Below are positions 13,601 through 25,153 of a stretch of 64,000 nucleotides of DNA, in pieces. This stretch comes from Dermanyssus gallinae (taxonomy: Eukaryota; Arthropoda; Arachnida; Mesostigmata; Dermanyssidae), in contig QVRM01006574.1 in NCBI GenBank assembly GCA_003439945.1, forward strand, positions 993,501 to 1,057,500, read 5' to 3'. The notes under the pieces are model-generated. The model had not been told where the DNA came from, did no database searches, and saw only the letters and a program-made list of their open reading frames with translations. The first letter of the stretch is position 1. Each line of letters opens with the position of its first letter. A program made the position numbers and the translations under genes.

Positions 13601-14437
13601 GAGCTATCATAGTTACAGCAGAAATGAGAGCGGCTTTGGCGCGGAAGAGGATCTCGGACTGCTCGGGGAATCGAGCTGCACAAACAGTGCAGGGTCCTAG
13701 TAGGTAGTAGCGCGTTCATATCAGCTTTTTGTCGAGGATCTAGACGTAACCTCGGATTGCTATGTTTCACTGCATTCAGCCTTCATAAGCGACGCGGCAG
13801 CTCAAGTTTGCGGAAATTGGAACAGAGTTCGATAACGCAAAACCAATGGAAGGCTGTTCATTGGGAGAGCTAAAGCGACTCATCGTTTTTACTGGCTTGA
13901 TCGACCACAAATCGCACTTCAAGCTTTGCAAAGTCGCAATAGACTTAAAGCGTTTGGTCGAATTATGGATGGACGTCCGTATTTCATGTATGAAGTGGCT
14001 GGCCGTCCATAATTCAAACATTAGGTATGGGGCTCTCTATTGATCGATTTATCTATGGTGAAGCCAAAACCCGCATGCATTATGTATTATAGGATGTAGT
14101 TCGATAATTAGCGGACAGTTGTAATGGCACTACTAACTTATTAAATAAAAGCCACAGATTTTGAACTCTCATTTGGTTGGTTGGTCATCAACCGGGCGTA
14201 CTGACCTGTAATGGCCAATGATTGTGTGTAGAATAGAAAAGATAGAAAGCTCTTCTATGTGTACTTACGCCGCAGTGAGTTGTCGAGTTTTGCAGCAACG
14301 CTATTGTAGTATGCTTCGAGCGCTTGCGTCTCCTGAGGATACCGCGTCTGTATGTCAGGATAGTAGTAATAGAGGGAAGACGCCATCGAGGCAATGACAA
14401 TGGCATAGAACCACGTATCGCACACTTTTCGACTCAT
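7300..14437 (-). CDS. CYB5D2: Neuferricin homologue (cytochrome b5 domain-containing protein 2), complete, 7 coding exons
   Basis: Neuferricin belongs to the MAPR group of heme-binding cytochrome-b5-like proteins, which includes PGRMC and neudesin; the mammalian protein is secreted or endomembrane-associated and linked to neuronal differentiation. The CDS joins 14437-14269, 10057-9939, 9681-9618, 8999-8843, 8377-8207, 8008-7917 and 7412-7300. These sum to 885 nt (294 aa plus stop), with every intron GT-AG and all phases compatible. Residues 1-30 form a signal-anchor-like segment (YAIVIASMASSLYYYYPD). The b5-like domain occupies about residues 110-205: LALYDGKSGSKGLYLALLGK, VYNV, GGAYAFFAGKDATRAYITGD and DDLSELS. 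The C-terminal family block carries RFPPCNSEYSAKTGHRVWCS, then a CVCVRTTG motif and LLEYADCEPDATSC, with the conserved cysteines present. Human neuferricin is about 264 aa, so the length fits. PGRMC and neudesin lack this Cys-rich tail. Confidence 0.96.
7917..8008 (-). CDS. CYB5D2: Neuferricin exon 6
   Basis: The acceptor is GGATCGTGCAG. The exon encodes SGGISRSWEGVPRRFHPAGM and SQERCVCVRTTG, matching the vertebrate SGGVSRDWIGVPR...RCVCVRTTG. The donor is GTACGT in phase 1. Confidence 0.95.
8207..8377 (-). CDS. CYB5D2: Neuferricin exon 5
   Basis: The acceptor is CATCTGAGCAG. The exon encodes RYYTETGEATPELRKIEKIL, a charged helix, and then RFPPCNSEYSAKTGHRVWCS, which is nearly identical to the vertebrate FPPCNAEWS...WCS block. 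The donor is GTAACG in phase 2. Confidence 0.96.
8843..8999 (-). CDS. CYB5D2: Neuferricin exon 4 (end of b5-like domain)
   Basis: It encodes GKDATRAYITGDFSPAGLTD and continues through DLSELSEDM to MGKLVG, ending with donor GTAAGC in phase 2. FAGKDATRAY-TGD is the strongest family signature in the gene. Confidence 0.96.
9618..9681 (-). CDS. CYB5D2: Neuferricin exon 3
   Basis: This 64-nt exon encodes VYNVEKGAQYYREGGAYAFF plus AG. The acceptor is TTTTTGCAG and the donor GTGAGC in phase 1. The tyrosines are in the MAPR heme-pocket region. Confidence 0.95.
9939..10057 (-). CDS. CYB5D2: Neuferricin exon 2 (start of b5-like domain)
   Basis: The acceptor follows CACCTTGCAG. The exon encodes 40 codons including FDTDTLALYDGKSGSKGLYL and ends with donor GTGAGT in phase 0. 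Confidence 0.95.
10058..14268 (-). other. CYB5D2: Neuferricin intron 1 (4.2 kb), repeat-rich
   Basis: This is the longest intron of the gene. It contains (CAA)n at about 11195-11270, (GTT)n at 11607-11630 and 11731-11768, (TTA)n at 11954-11987, CA/TA repeats at 12021-12070, (TTC)n at 12743-12773, (CAA)n at 13145-13210 and (TA)n at 13286-13304. Open stretches across it are products of these repeats. No extra exon was recognised. Confidence 0.7.
14269..14437 (-). CDS. CYB5D2: Neuferricin coding exon 1 (start, signal anchor)
   Basis: It starts at ATG 14437 (MSRKVCDTWFYAIVIASMAS) and ends in phase 1 at donor GTAAGT. The bases just upstream read as a pyrimidine-rich acceptor (CTGCTACTTCAG), so the ATG may be the first codon after an intron in the 5' UTR. 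Upstream in-frame triplets contain no ATG. Confidence 0.9.
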
Positions 14438-14505
14438 CTGAAGTAGCAGGAACAGTCCATGGGGACGGCGAGGATGCAGATCAGCAGAACGAAGCACAAT
14501 GACAT
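14434..14505 (-). promoter_or_regulatory. Possible upstream ORF overlapping the neuferricin start (ATGA overlap)
   Basis: If the transcript runs unspliced through this point, an upstream ATG at 14505 opens a 23-codon ORF (MSLCFVLLICILAVPMDCSC plus three residues). Its TGA overlaps the main ATG as ATGA, an arrangement that can permit reinitiation. If instead the CAG before the ATG is a splice acceptor, this ORF is intronic and has no role. The sequence alone cannot decide. Confidence 0.35.
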
Positions 14506-14579
14506 AACATGCGAAGAGAACATCAGAAAACGTGCAATTAATTAGTACTGGTCGTCAAGGCGCCTGTCTTTCTCCCCCC

Positions 14580-14635
<56 letters not shown>

Positions 14636-15503
14636 TTATCATCAGAACAATAAACTCGACAACAACATAATCAAAAATAACTTAACTATTCTAAATGTAT
14701 GTATTCCCTAGTATTCCCTTGGTGTGCAAAGAATGCTGCCTGGCTGCTACAATAATACAGAAACGGTCCCTCGCAGTTCATAAGAAGTGGTTCCACTAAG
14801 CAATTGGCAACAGTACCATACCGCTACACCTGTGGGGCTATGGTCAACTTCACGGAGAGCATGACTGAATTGATGTTGCAGCCAACTGAAATACCTTGCT
14901 ATCATTAAACATATTACTCTAAATACAGGGATCGCAGAATATTCGCATGACCTCTTCAAACGGTATGAATCGATTAACATTCGACGCAACTGTGTCGACC
15001 GACCGTGTTTGGGTACCGAGCGCAGATAAACCCAAAAATGGCCAACAAATAACAGACTGTTTACAGACCTACCCCCGGTGGGCAGGTGTCGCCGGCTTAA
15101 CGTCCAGTATTATCGATATATCTAGCATAGACAGCGAACAGCCGAGAATCATTAACTTAGTTGACCAGTTTTAGCTGTCATTAAGTCCAGCTGGGGGGAT
15201 GTGGGACGTCACCATGTTCCAGACCGGTCAGCCTGCGGAGTCGTCTTGATAGTCGTCTAGAAGTTGGAAGTTGGAAGAGTTTTGAAATCTCGTCGAAGCA
15301 AGTCCGGGCAAATGTTGCTGTTGTTGTTGCTGTTGTTGTTGTTGTTGTTGTAGAACTTTGCGTGTGACTACATAGAGATGTGCGTGTTCACGCTATTGTG
15401 TGTTCATAGGCTCCCAGAGGCCAAGCGAAGATAACAACATGATGGCTCTGCCTGCCTCTGCGTTCGCCTTTTCTGAAGAACGCTCGTCAGCGGAAGCTCA
15501 GCC
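14506..15503. other. Upstream of neuferricin, no gene seen
   Basis: This is probably promoter and 5'-leader DNA for the minus-strand gene. It has a compound microsatellite at about 14575-14632: a short C run, then (CT)n, then (TA)n. A (GTT)n run sits at 15311-15351. No coding evidence was found. Confidence 0.5.
14575..14632. repeat. Compound (CT)n(TA)n microsatellite
   Basis: A C run passes into CT dinucleotides and then TA dinucleotides with no interruption. The same CT-to-TA order recurs at 41221-41253 and 48848-48899, so it appears to be a repeated local motif. Confidence 0.9.
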
Positions 15504-15611
15504 AAGCTATGGGCTCGTCGTTAGTGTGAAACTTTTGGTTCTACTGTTGTGAGAATGATCACTATGGACAAACGCTAACTGCTGTTGTCTTCGATTAACG
15601 CCTCTCTCACC

Positions 15612-15705
<94 letters not shown>

Positions 15706-15812
15706 GGTGAGAGAGGCGTTAATCGAAGACAACAGCAGTTAGCGTTTGTCCATAATGATCATTCCCACAACAGTAAAACCAAAAGTTTCACACTAACGAC
15801 GAGCCCGTAGCT

Positions 15813-15813
<1 letters not shown>
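15504..15813. repeat. 112-bp inverted repeat around a (TA)43 loop
   Basis: The left arm 15504-15615 and right arm 15702-15813 are reverse complements with about four substitutions. The loop 15616-15701 is pure TA, and more TA follows the right arm. The inner arm ends read ACCCTC(TA)n and (TA)nGAGGGT. The mismatches argue against a simple sequencing fold-back, though an assembly artefact is not excluded. No coding content. It could extrude as a cruciform. Confidence 0.93.
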
Positions 15814-15850
<37 letters not shown>

Positions 15851-17703
15851 TAAGCTATAATAATATAATAACAGCTTGAATGCAGCAGGCCATCATCGGA
15901 AAGCGGGTTCTATCACGATAGCGTCTATCAGCATATATATATATATATATATATATGGCCGCAACCTGTAGCAACCCGCAACAAGTAGCTAGAAATCACA
16001 TAGAAAATTCTACTCTGTTCCTTCAGGCTGCCATTTGTTGCCATCACTCTGAGATATCTGAGCGAAAGAAAAAAAAAACACTGACATTGTATACATAAAC
16101 TACATTTGATACATCTAGCTTGCACTCGAAGCTTTGAATTATCTGCAAGAAAAACGGACATTGTATGCATACACCACATTCGTTAGGTCTAGCTTTTTCA
16201 GCAAACCTAGTTAATGTCTTTCACAAACGTTTGTTCGAATTGGTCCACGCTACTAATTAACGCTAGGTTCATCACGGGCTTGGCTCTCTCTTTTTTTTGC
16301 CGATGGTAATTGCCTCAATATTCAGAGAACCAGACAGCTACAGCGGAAAGCTAACTGGCTATGGCGGCGGTATCACTTGCAAGCCCGGTCGCCTCTGTGG
16401 TTGCCGTCATGAGCCGCGCTAGTGGCCACAGCGGCGAGATGAGGGCTGAGATGAACGAAGCGACTGGAGGAAAAACACCCACATCAATCAAACTAGTCTA
16501 CGTATTATTAGTATACCCACGGCTGATGGTGCTTGCAAGGCTGTTGTACCAAAGGCTTTGCAAACACCTAAAACAAGGCGATGCTCAACGACAACACCGA
16601 CAACGACAGCAACAACAACAACAACACCTACAACAACAACAACAATATGTATGCATATACGCCAGGCTGCAGTCAGAAGCGCACAAGAAGTTGCTGTGTA
16701 CTTTAGGACGCAATAACATCATGTACTTTCATTCGTGCGCGCACTGCCTCCCGCTTTCTGTGTCGGCACACATACGGCAAACATAACCTTCGCCGCAGCA
16801 TTTATGCAGTTCACCTAGCAGCACCGTGCGATCGACTGACCGCCAGCTTGGCTGTTAGTCGGGTTGAGGATGATTGAGGATCTGGGCCTGGGCCTGGGAT
16901 TTTTGCAGTATCCACTATCCAATGTGTTCGCTAGCTTAAATCACCAATCGGCATTCGCTCGCCGCCAGTTGTCAGTGCTCATTGTCAGGTCTTTTCGTCT
17001 TTGTATTTTCTTACACTAATACAAAAAAAAGAACGAGAACAGACAAAAATACGTACTGCTAGCGTACCACAAAAGAGAGTTTCATGAAATCATGAAGTTC
17101 ATCTCTGTTCGGCCGCATCACTCGTACAATTTCAATTCGCGTTTGCAACACGTCGTATGAATGTTGTTGCATCTATAAGCACACACCTAAAAAAACCTGC
17201 TCACAATTTGTTGAGACTGTCTGGCAGGCTGATTTGACTAAGATATCAAGTCTTTGCTAAACTCGATGGCTGGGCGGTCCACCACGACCACCACCACCAC
17301 CACCACCACAATCAATCGTATTGCGGCAAACGCAATACGAAAAGTTGCGTTTGCAGAAGTGATACTTTGTCGACGGAAACGCTTCGTAACATCCTTTCAG
17401 AAGATTGCGATCTGTTTCGTTTACGTAACGATCTCCCTTTATATCTCTTAGATAGATTCCGTTTTTTTTTACTATTTTTGATGCGTTCTATATTTCATTG
17501 TCCCTCCCCTGCCCTCTTCCCTTTCAATCACTTTTGGTTTTGTTAGATTTCATGTTGGCTCTGTTGGCTTCGCTCTAATTTCGTTTTTCATACAAAGTAT
17601 AGATGTTTTCACGTAAATACGAGCGGATACGCCGAGCCAGCGTATATGTATGTATGAATGTATGTATATATATATATATATTTTTTTAGATTTTTTATGC
17701 ATG

Positions 17704-17744
<41 letters not shown>

Positions 17745-18329
17745 AGAGAAAAACAGAGGGATCAAGAATAGACAAAAGGCGACAGATGAGGCCATCAGAG
17801 TTATATATATACATGTTCAACCATATGGACACCAAGGTAATTTTAGAATAGCTCGCGCTTCAACGGGGACGCGCTTTACTTTTAGCTGCGCAAGGTCTTT
17901 TTAGTACAGAGAGGCTTAAAGTCTTGCTCTCTCCTCATTTCGGCATCATGATGGGTCTTAACTTCTTCTGCATAATGTCCGCACTGAGACACTGTCTAGA
18001 CGCTTCTGTAAGCGCGGCCAACCTTTGTGGAAATTGGGTCGTTGTTGTTATTATTATTTGGCCCTTTAAACAACGCCTGTTGCTGGCAATGCGTTTATAG
18101 GGTAAATGCTGCGTCATTAATAGACATAAAAAGACAAGTAAGCAGATACGCGCTACTAAAGAGTGACGTACGTTCAATGTTCTTCCCCAATCGTGAGAAG
18201 TTGCACGGAGACGTATAACTAGTATTGAGATAATAAGTTGTGTGTTTTTTTTTGTTGTTGTTCCGTAATATTCGTATACGGTTTTTTCCTTTCATGGCTA
18301 ATTTTCAATTCACTCCAGCATTTACCTTG
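15814..18329. other. Non-coding stretch with microsatellites
   Basis: This holds (TA)n at 15814-15839, 15934-15956, 17667-17680 and 17708-17740, CAA/CAG runs at about 16605-16646 and (ACC)n at 17282-17309. An open stretch from ATG 16361 to 16786 exists only because of the CAA run and has no family resemblance. No exon recognised. Confidence 0.5.
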
Positions 18330-18398
18330 TCTAAATTGGTGTCGAGCCCAGGCCTCCCAAATGCAAGGTAAGGGCTTTGCCACTAAGCCATCTTTCTC
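18330..18398 (-). repeat. tRNA-like SINE body with pol III A and B boxes
   Basis: On the minus strand an A-box-like TGGCTTAGTGGC (18390-18379) is followed after 30 bp by a B-box-like GGCTCGACACC (18348-18338), the spacing of a tRNA-derived internal promoter. The cloverleaf is too degenerate for a functional tRNA: the B box departs from GGTTCGANTCC. A tRNA-derived SINE head is the most likely reading. Confidence 0.6.
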
Positions 18399-18402
18399 GG
18401 TA

Positions 18403-19697
18403 AGTGTATAATAATAATCATTTGTCCAATATATTCAATCCGTAGGCTAGTCCCGAGGATGTTGTGCTGCTGATCTGTGCATATACGGGTGAATTGGTCC
18501 TGAGCTGAGTTTCCGTTTTTTTTCTTGTTGTTGTTGTTGTTGAAAGTTTTTTTCTTCGAGCGCACGCAACGAGCGCGGTCAATCTGGGTGGACACAGAGA
18601 GATGGACGACGACGATGATGAAAGATGAAGACCTGTCGCCGGTCAATGTCGGCCAATGAACGTCATGAAATTTCTGTCTAGTTATTTAGGCTGGCCTTCG
18701 CTCGCTACTACTACTACTACTACTATTCTGGCTTTCGGCATCTGACCGGCATCTGAATAGCAGACATACATTGCTTAGCGGTATGGGGCTGGTGGTGGCC
18801 GGATTCTCCGGGCGGTGGCCGGATTCGCGGCAGACGGGGCTGGAAGCGGCCGAAACTACACGGCCTGCTCACGGAGGCGGTCGGTGTGCAGACGGGTAGC
18901 CAAATCAAGAGTGCCGCGGTGTCATCACACCCAGTGTGGCCACTGTCGGCGTGAACTAGTTGGACGAAAACCGTAGCCAGCGTAGCAGCGAACGACAATT
19001 ACGTCGGGCGGCTGATAAGCCAACCAGACGTCAGGCCCAGGCTTTTCCTTTTTCTCCTCATTCTCGTTATCGTTCGCGTCGTCGCCATGGTCGCGCCGTC
19101 CAACACGACCAGACAGGGTTTACACGCTGGCGCCAGGTACCGTCGTTGGATGTGCACAGACAGACGTACGGACACACTGATAACGGATACTTTGGTTTGG
19201 TTTGGCGAGGCCATGAGGACAAATGCTATCGCTTTCCTGTGGTCGTGACCCATGAATGACCACGACACGCAACGACGATGGTGGCGATGCTCACATTAAG
19301 CACGCAACACGAAGCGAACGAGTTCAAAGTTAACGAGTCAAGCAGGGTGAACGCAGACGTTAACCAACCGATTTGAACGTTAACCAGTGAGCTGGCCGCA
19401 TGTGCTTACGGGTCGATGCAAGGCGAGAAAAGACGTAAGAGAAAGGAGATTCTCGATTGAGAGGTTGGCGGGTGGTAATTTCAAATAGGCGACCTATGTG
19501 CTCACCGACGGCTAGCGGTCGGCCAGACTGTCGAGTACGCGGAGATCAAGGATAAATCCATCAAATGCAACTCACTGCTACAGCGAATTTAGTAGTACAG
19601 CAGCGGCAAGCTTACTTTAGGAGCAAAATACACCGCCTAAATTTGCCGGTGTATTTTGCTCTTGTATAACGGTGTAAAAAAGATGTATTATAAGATA

Positions 19698-19756
<59 letters not shown>

Positions 19757-19861
19757 AAACCTTCTGACAACCATATTTTAGACGCTCGTATTGGGCTAAG
19801 TTGCCTGTGGCACGATATCGTCTAAATGTATTTATCGTCATCGCGTTCTCGTACTGGAATT

Positions 19862-19894
<33 letters not shown>

Positions 19895-20970
19895 TTGCAT
19901 GAACTCATAATTCGTCATGACAGGTGCACATATGAGTGTGTGTATTGTTGTTATCATTTCGATTAAACTACTACTCTTTGCATTTACAGTTTGGACGATT
20001 ATTTACGTTCAAATTTGATCTGCACAATTAATCAGATGCACATTACGCTATTATCCAATGGGCACATCCTACTTTAAGAAAGCTTCTTAAGAGCTTAATT
20101 TAAATTTTAAATGGAGCAGGTTTGTCAGCAAGTTGAAAACTGACGGTTATGGAAAGCTTCCTAAAACACAAGAGACTTCCATGACACCCTGTGAAGGAGA
20201 TAGACGCGTTTTCTTTTTGTCTTTTTTTGAACAGCACAGTCTTTTGGGGCACCATAGAATCGACGGAGTTCGTATTGACCCTACTAAGTACAACCCTGCG
20301 CACGTCAGCTTGTTTACGTGTACAGAGCAAAACGTACACCAACAACTAGCACAGCAGTTCCGACTGTGCGAAGACGTTCGGGTTGGGGGACCCTCCACCT
20401 CACAGGCTCATCTATCTCAGTTGATGCGGTCTGAGACGAGGATAAGTACGGTAGACATAGAAAATGACAGCAAAAACTGCACAAACAAAGATAGCGGACG
20501 CGCGATAAGCGGCCACAGCAGCAACAACAATACCCTAGCCGCGATAACAATGATAACTAGAATAATAGCCGCAGCAGCAGCAACAACAACAACAACAACA
20601 ACAATATCGCAACTGACATCGCACGATTACGACGAACAAAAGAGGCCAAGAGAGCTCTCACGACATACCTTGACACCGTATCAGCTGCTGCTGCTGTTGC
20701 TTCTGAAGCTGTGTCTGCTTCTGCCGACTGTGTCTCCGTCGCCGGCAAATCAAACGTTTTTCCTTCGTTTAGAGGCGACTGGCGTCCAAGCAACGTCCAA
20801 CGCGCAGGTTCTGGACGAAGATTCCGACTCTCTCTCTCGAGAGAGAGAGTTAACTAACTGCACGAACACAACAAGGGTGTGGGCTCCACTGTCATCACCA
20901 AGTTTCGTCGGTCACAGTGGATATCGGTTAGTCCAAAAGCTATGTTGGGGGGTCTAGGGTAACGCGATGA
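18403..20970. other. CAA/CTG-rich stretch, no confident gene
   Basis: This includes (GTT)n at 18525-18542, (ACT)n at 18708-18725, CpG-containing DNA at 18780-19420, a hairpin at 19621-19661, (TA)n plus poly(T) at 19706-19756 and CAA runs at 20575-20602. A 274-codon stop-free stretch at 20133-20957 starts with TTG and owes its length to repeats. Confidence 0.45.
19621..19661. repeat. Perfect 15-bp hairpin
   Basis: GAGCAAAATACACCG at 19621-19635 pairs with CGGTGTATTTTGCTC at 19647-19661 across an 11-nt loop. This may be the remains of a small inverted-repeat element. Confidence 0.85.
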
Positions 20971-21417
20971 TGACGATGAGATGGACGAATTCACCACGAT
21001 TCCACTCTGGTGCCGGTTGAGCTGTCAAAACACTGTTTTGCACTCCGATCGGCGGTCGGCTGGCGACTTTCTGCTACCGAGCAGCAGAAGTCCAACTGCG
21101 AGTTCTGCTTGCGACGCAGAAATCGACAGAAAAACCGTCAAATCGGGTCGAGATCGCGCGAGTGTGAGACGCATACAAACGGACAATAAAACACACACAC
21201 ACACATACACATAAATATCAGTCGAGAACAAATTTAGCTTTAACTATTATTTGTCGCGTCTGCCCTTCTTTGACTGTAGTTCAGTTTAACTAACTAACTA
21301 ACTAACTGCCGCGCCTGTCTTTCTTTGAATGTACTTTTTAGCAGCAAAGACGCTGCGCTAGTGGTGCTTTGCATTTGACGAGATTTAAATGTATAGCGAC
21401 GGGAACGACAACACCAT

Positions 21418-21502
21418 CAACAACAACAACGACGAGACTACAGCAACAACAGCAACAACAACAACAACAACAGCAACAACAGCAACAACAACAACAACAA
21501 CG
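21418..21502. repeat. (CAA)n microsatellite
   Basis: An interrupted CAA/CAG run. Depending on frame it reads as poly-Thr, poly-Asn or poly-Gln, and as poly-Cys on the other strand. Confidence 0.9.
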
Positions 21503-21879
21503 ACACTGGTAGAACAAGCAACACAAGAGGCAACAACAGCAACAAAGCTAATGACAGCAGACCCTCAGAAGATGGGTGAACTGACAGTCAAGGACGGACT
21601 GACCGACGAATCGTCACCGGACTAGTATAGTTGCAATGACAATGCATCAGTTGCAATGACCACTGCGAATGACCACCACTGATTGTCGTCGTTCGTATAT
21701 GTCTGTTGTTCTGATCGACGGTGAAACAGACACGGCCGTCGTCAACTTCGTTAGTTAGCTAAACAAACTATGAAACTACTACGGTGTACGGTCACAACAG
21801 CACGTTTTGGCGTTCGTTGAGAGAGGAGCCGGCCACCGAAAGCGTTGACCACCATCACCGTTGTCGTCGTCGTTGTCGT

Positions 21880-22005
21880 CAACAACAACAACAACAACAA
21901 CACCAACAACAACAACAAAAACCACAACGACAACTACAATATCAACGACGACGACGACGACGACAACAACAACAGCATCAACAACAACAACAACAACAAG
22001 AACAC
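21880..22005. repeat. (CAA)n with (CGA)n interruption
   Basis: CAA repeats surround a short CGA block at about 21949-21966. Open reading frames overlapping it in several frames are low-complexity artefacts. Confidence 0.9.
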
Positions 22006-22573
22006 GACAACGATGAGAACGGTCACGGCTGCGATGAAGATGCTCACGCTGAAGATTCTGATAATGAGGATTGGCGACGACGACGACGATGGTCGCAATG
22101 TTACTGCAGCTGCTGCTGTTGCTGCAGGCTGTGACTACCAACAAACGCCACGTTTATTTTGTTCGCGTTGCGGCTGTCGCTGTTCAAGAAGTAGCCGTGA
22201 TCGTCGTCGTCGTGGTGTTCATCATGATGCGTCGGTCTCTCTCGCCCGTCGCCTTCATTTGTTCGCCACCTAGTTGCGTCTTTCTTCCTCTGCTTCTTCT
22301 TCGACCCGGCCGGTCTTCAGTAGGGTGCCGTCGTCGGTGGCACTTCACTCTGCCGCACCGATACCACCGCAAACACGGCAAACTACACCGTCAGCTTCGG
22401 TCGTCGGCGCCTAGCGGCTGCGGCTGCGTCGACTTCGCTAACCTCGATTGCTAAGCACGATGGTGAAGGCGAGGAGGTCACCGCCGCCGCTGCTGCTGCT
22501 CCTGCTCCTGCTGCTCCTGCTGCTGCCAACAACGACAACCCACCACCAGAAAGACACCGAACGGTAAAGACGC

Positions 22574-22640
22574 TGAAGAACGCTGGCTGAAGAACGCTGG
22601 CTGAAGACCGCTGGCTGAAGACCGCCGGCTGAAGACCACT
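22574..22640. repeat. 15-bp tandem repeat, about 4-5 units
   Basis: The unit is close to GCTGAAGACCGCTG, repeated with small changes and passing into GGCT repeats at about 22640-22662. Confidence 0.85.
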
Positions 22641-24758
22641 GGCTGGCTGACTGGCTGGCTGCGTGCGTGGACGGATAGAGATAGAGCGACCCACAGCCAG
22701 ACAGAAGATCTGACAGAGGCACACACGCTCACACACAGACAAACAGACACAGATAGGCAAGCGGCAAGCCGCAGGCAAACAGGCCGACGCACGGATGGAC
22801 GGACAGAGGAACCGATCCACCGGCGGCGAATGGACAGCGAGACACGGACCAAACTGACTTCTGACTGGGCAGAGCTGGACTGAATTGATAGCTCAAGGCA
22901 AGGAAACATAAGACGACGGCAGAGGAACCAAACGAAGGAAAACGAGAAGAAGGAAAACGAGGAGTTGAACGAGACTGAATGGGGACGACAAGCAGAAGCA
23001 GGAGATAAAGCTAAATAAGAAGAGGAAAAACACAGAAAGGGGAAAGAAGAAGGAGAGAATCCTTCACACTGGCACTGCCGAGGAACGGGCTGATATTAAG
23101 CTAGAAGCCGTGTCTTTGCTCATAGCTAGCGAGCGATTTACGTCCACGTGGTGGTGGTGGTAATAGTGGTTGTTGGTTTTGTTGCTGCTCTTGTTGTCAT
23201 CGTCGTCGTCATCGTTGTTCGATATTGTCACTGCGTCTTCAGCTTCAGCTGATGTCGGCGTTACGCTAAAGTGGAACAAACCTCTTGGTTGCAGAACTTC
23301 GACGGCGACGGCGATTGTGGCGGCTACAATACCCGAGACAGCGTTCTGTTTGCCACGCTCGCGATAGCCGGGTTTCGTTCACAGTAGCAGTATTGCTGCT
23401 GGTGTTGCTGTCGTTGTTGTTATTCGTGAGCAGCACTACCGCTACAAGCACGCCGGATGGCTACTGCCTTCAGACTGGTCAGAAGTTCTGCGAGCGCGCC
23501 GGTTTTTTACGTGCGGCCGAAGAAGGCGCAGAGAGAGAGAAAGCCCCGAAAATGGTGGAAAGAGTCTCCAAGAGTGCCCGGGGCGGGAGAGAGACAGATG
23601 CTTAGAGAATAAGAGATATAAATATAGATAGAAACGGGGGATCGAGCAAGCGAGAAATCTTGAAAAAGAAAGAAGAGGCTATGCCGCCTTTCGATTCGAC
23701 TCCCGTTGGCCGCGTTGGTTCCTCTACGCAGTCCCGGTTTGCGCTCTGTGCCCCCCCCCCCCTCTCCCCTCCTGGCACACTCGACACTCAGACTGAGGCA
23801 TCCGGAGGGGCGCAAGCGCGATGCCGAAATAGGCGGGGGTTGTGTCTAGTGTTGCTTTGGCGGCGGCAGCAGTCGCGGCTAAAGCTGTCAGTGCTTGCTA
23901 CTCGTGACTCCGTTGGTCTGGTCACTGCAGCCAGCGTGTAGCCCTCCCTGACCGAGTTTAGAGAACGACCGACGAAGGAGACCGAGAGATGGATTGCTAG
24001 CGGTCAATATGGTTGAGTGGTAGAAGTGTGGAGGAGACGGGACCGCCAAGACGCGCGACTACGAAACTGTGGGTGGTAATGAACAAGACGAAGACGAAAA
24101 TACGGAAAAAGCTATCCAGAACCTGAGAAAGACGACGATAGCCTACGTACTGTAGTATAGTGATTTCTCTGTCCTCAGTAAGCCTTGCAACGATGCCTCA
24201 AATCTGTATGTGCACAGGAATGCTTCTGACAGAATCCACTTCCCATAACAGATCTGCTTTGCTCGCCAGCGTCCTCATTGCCGGTATTGCCGTGTCCCGT
24301 CATCGTCGGATTTATAGTTTATATACTATTAGCGACTATGGTTACTATAGACACTATAGTAATCATGGTCGCTAGCCAACTGATTAGTTGATTGATTGAT
24401 TGACAATCCGCACAGAGCGTTGCAGACCAAAAGAATAGTGCATGCTCGGGCTGCGAAGGACGTCTGCGGTTCACGAGAAGGATCAAACAGGACACGAAGC
24501 GGAAGGGACTCGTCCATAGGCTCGCGGTCAGTAAGGTCAGATCCGAGGCTAATCTGCCTCTGAAGTCCTGATCTGACCTTCCATGCCATGCTCTTTCGAC
24601 TGAAGCAGCTGAATCGAAAGTGCATGGTCCGCGGCTCTTACGATCGACGACGTATTGCCAGAGACGCATAACTGGCCACAAACAGACACATACATGCATA
24701 GAACAAACACATGTCTAGGCCGCTAACTAGATGTACGTGCTACCTACATACGTACGAC

Positions 24759-24792
<34 letters not shown>

Positions 24793-25153
24793 CAATAATA
24801 CTAATAATAAAAAAAAGATAATTATAATTGATACGTGTTACTGTTATGTTGCTCTAGGTCGGTGTGTAGGCTCCAATTCAGATAGACGCACGCGCACAGA
24901 CGCCCATAAATACAGGGCCGCCACACTTGTCACGCGGTTGAACGTCGACGCGCCTCACTCCGTGATGTGGACTTTGTTGCTGTGGTCACCGCCGACGCTG
25001 AGAGAGGGACACGAAACGTGGCAGCTTGAGGCAGCTTGCCACTAAACGTGTCGGCGGCTGGCTGGGTGGGTGGGTGGTTGAGTGAGTGGGTCTGGGGACC
25101 ACACAGCCAGGGCCGACGCGCCGCCGATCGGGCCAGTCTTCAGGTGTCCCACC

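Larger units (their letters stand above)
20971..25153. other. CAA-rich and purine-rich block, possible regulatory or 5'-leader DNA
   Basis: (CAA)n lies at about 21418-21502 and mixed CAA/CGA runs at 21880-22005. A 15-bp tandem repeat sits at 22574-22640 and a long purine-rich stretch at about 22905-23065. CpG is more frequent here than in most of the window. Such blocks often occur in first exons and promoters of arthropod neural genes, which is inference. No exon with a recognised domain was found. Confidence 0.4.

Noticed and set aside
16361..16786. 141-codon ORF with an ATG
   Set aside because: The poly-Gln part is a CAA/CAG run and the rest has no recognised similarity or exon boundaries.
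18330..18398. A functional tRNA gene
   Set aside because: The A and B boxes are present, but acceptor and anticodon arms do not pair well, so a SINE is preferred.
20133..20957. 274-codon open frame on the plus strand
   Set aside because: It starts with TTG, is held open by CAA/GCA and CTG repeats, and shows no domain or splice logic.
21338..22909. Many long poly-Cys, poly-Thr, poly-Val and poly-Asn frames on both strands
   Set aside because: All arise from (CAA)n and related triplet repeats, open in several frames at once.
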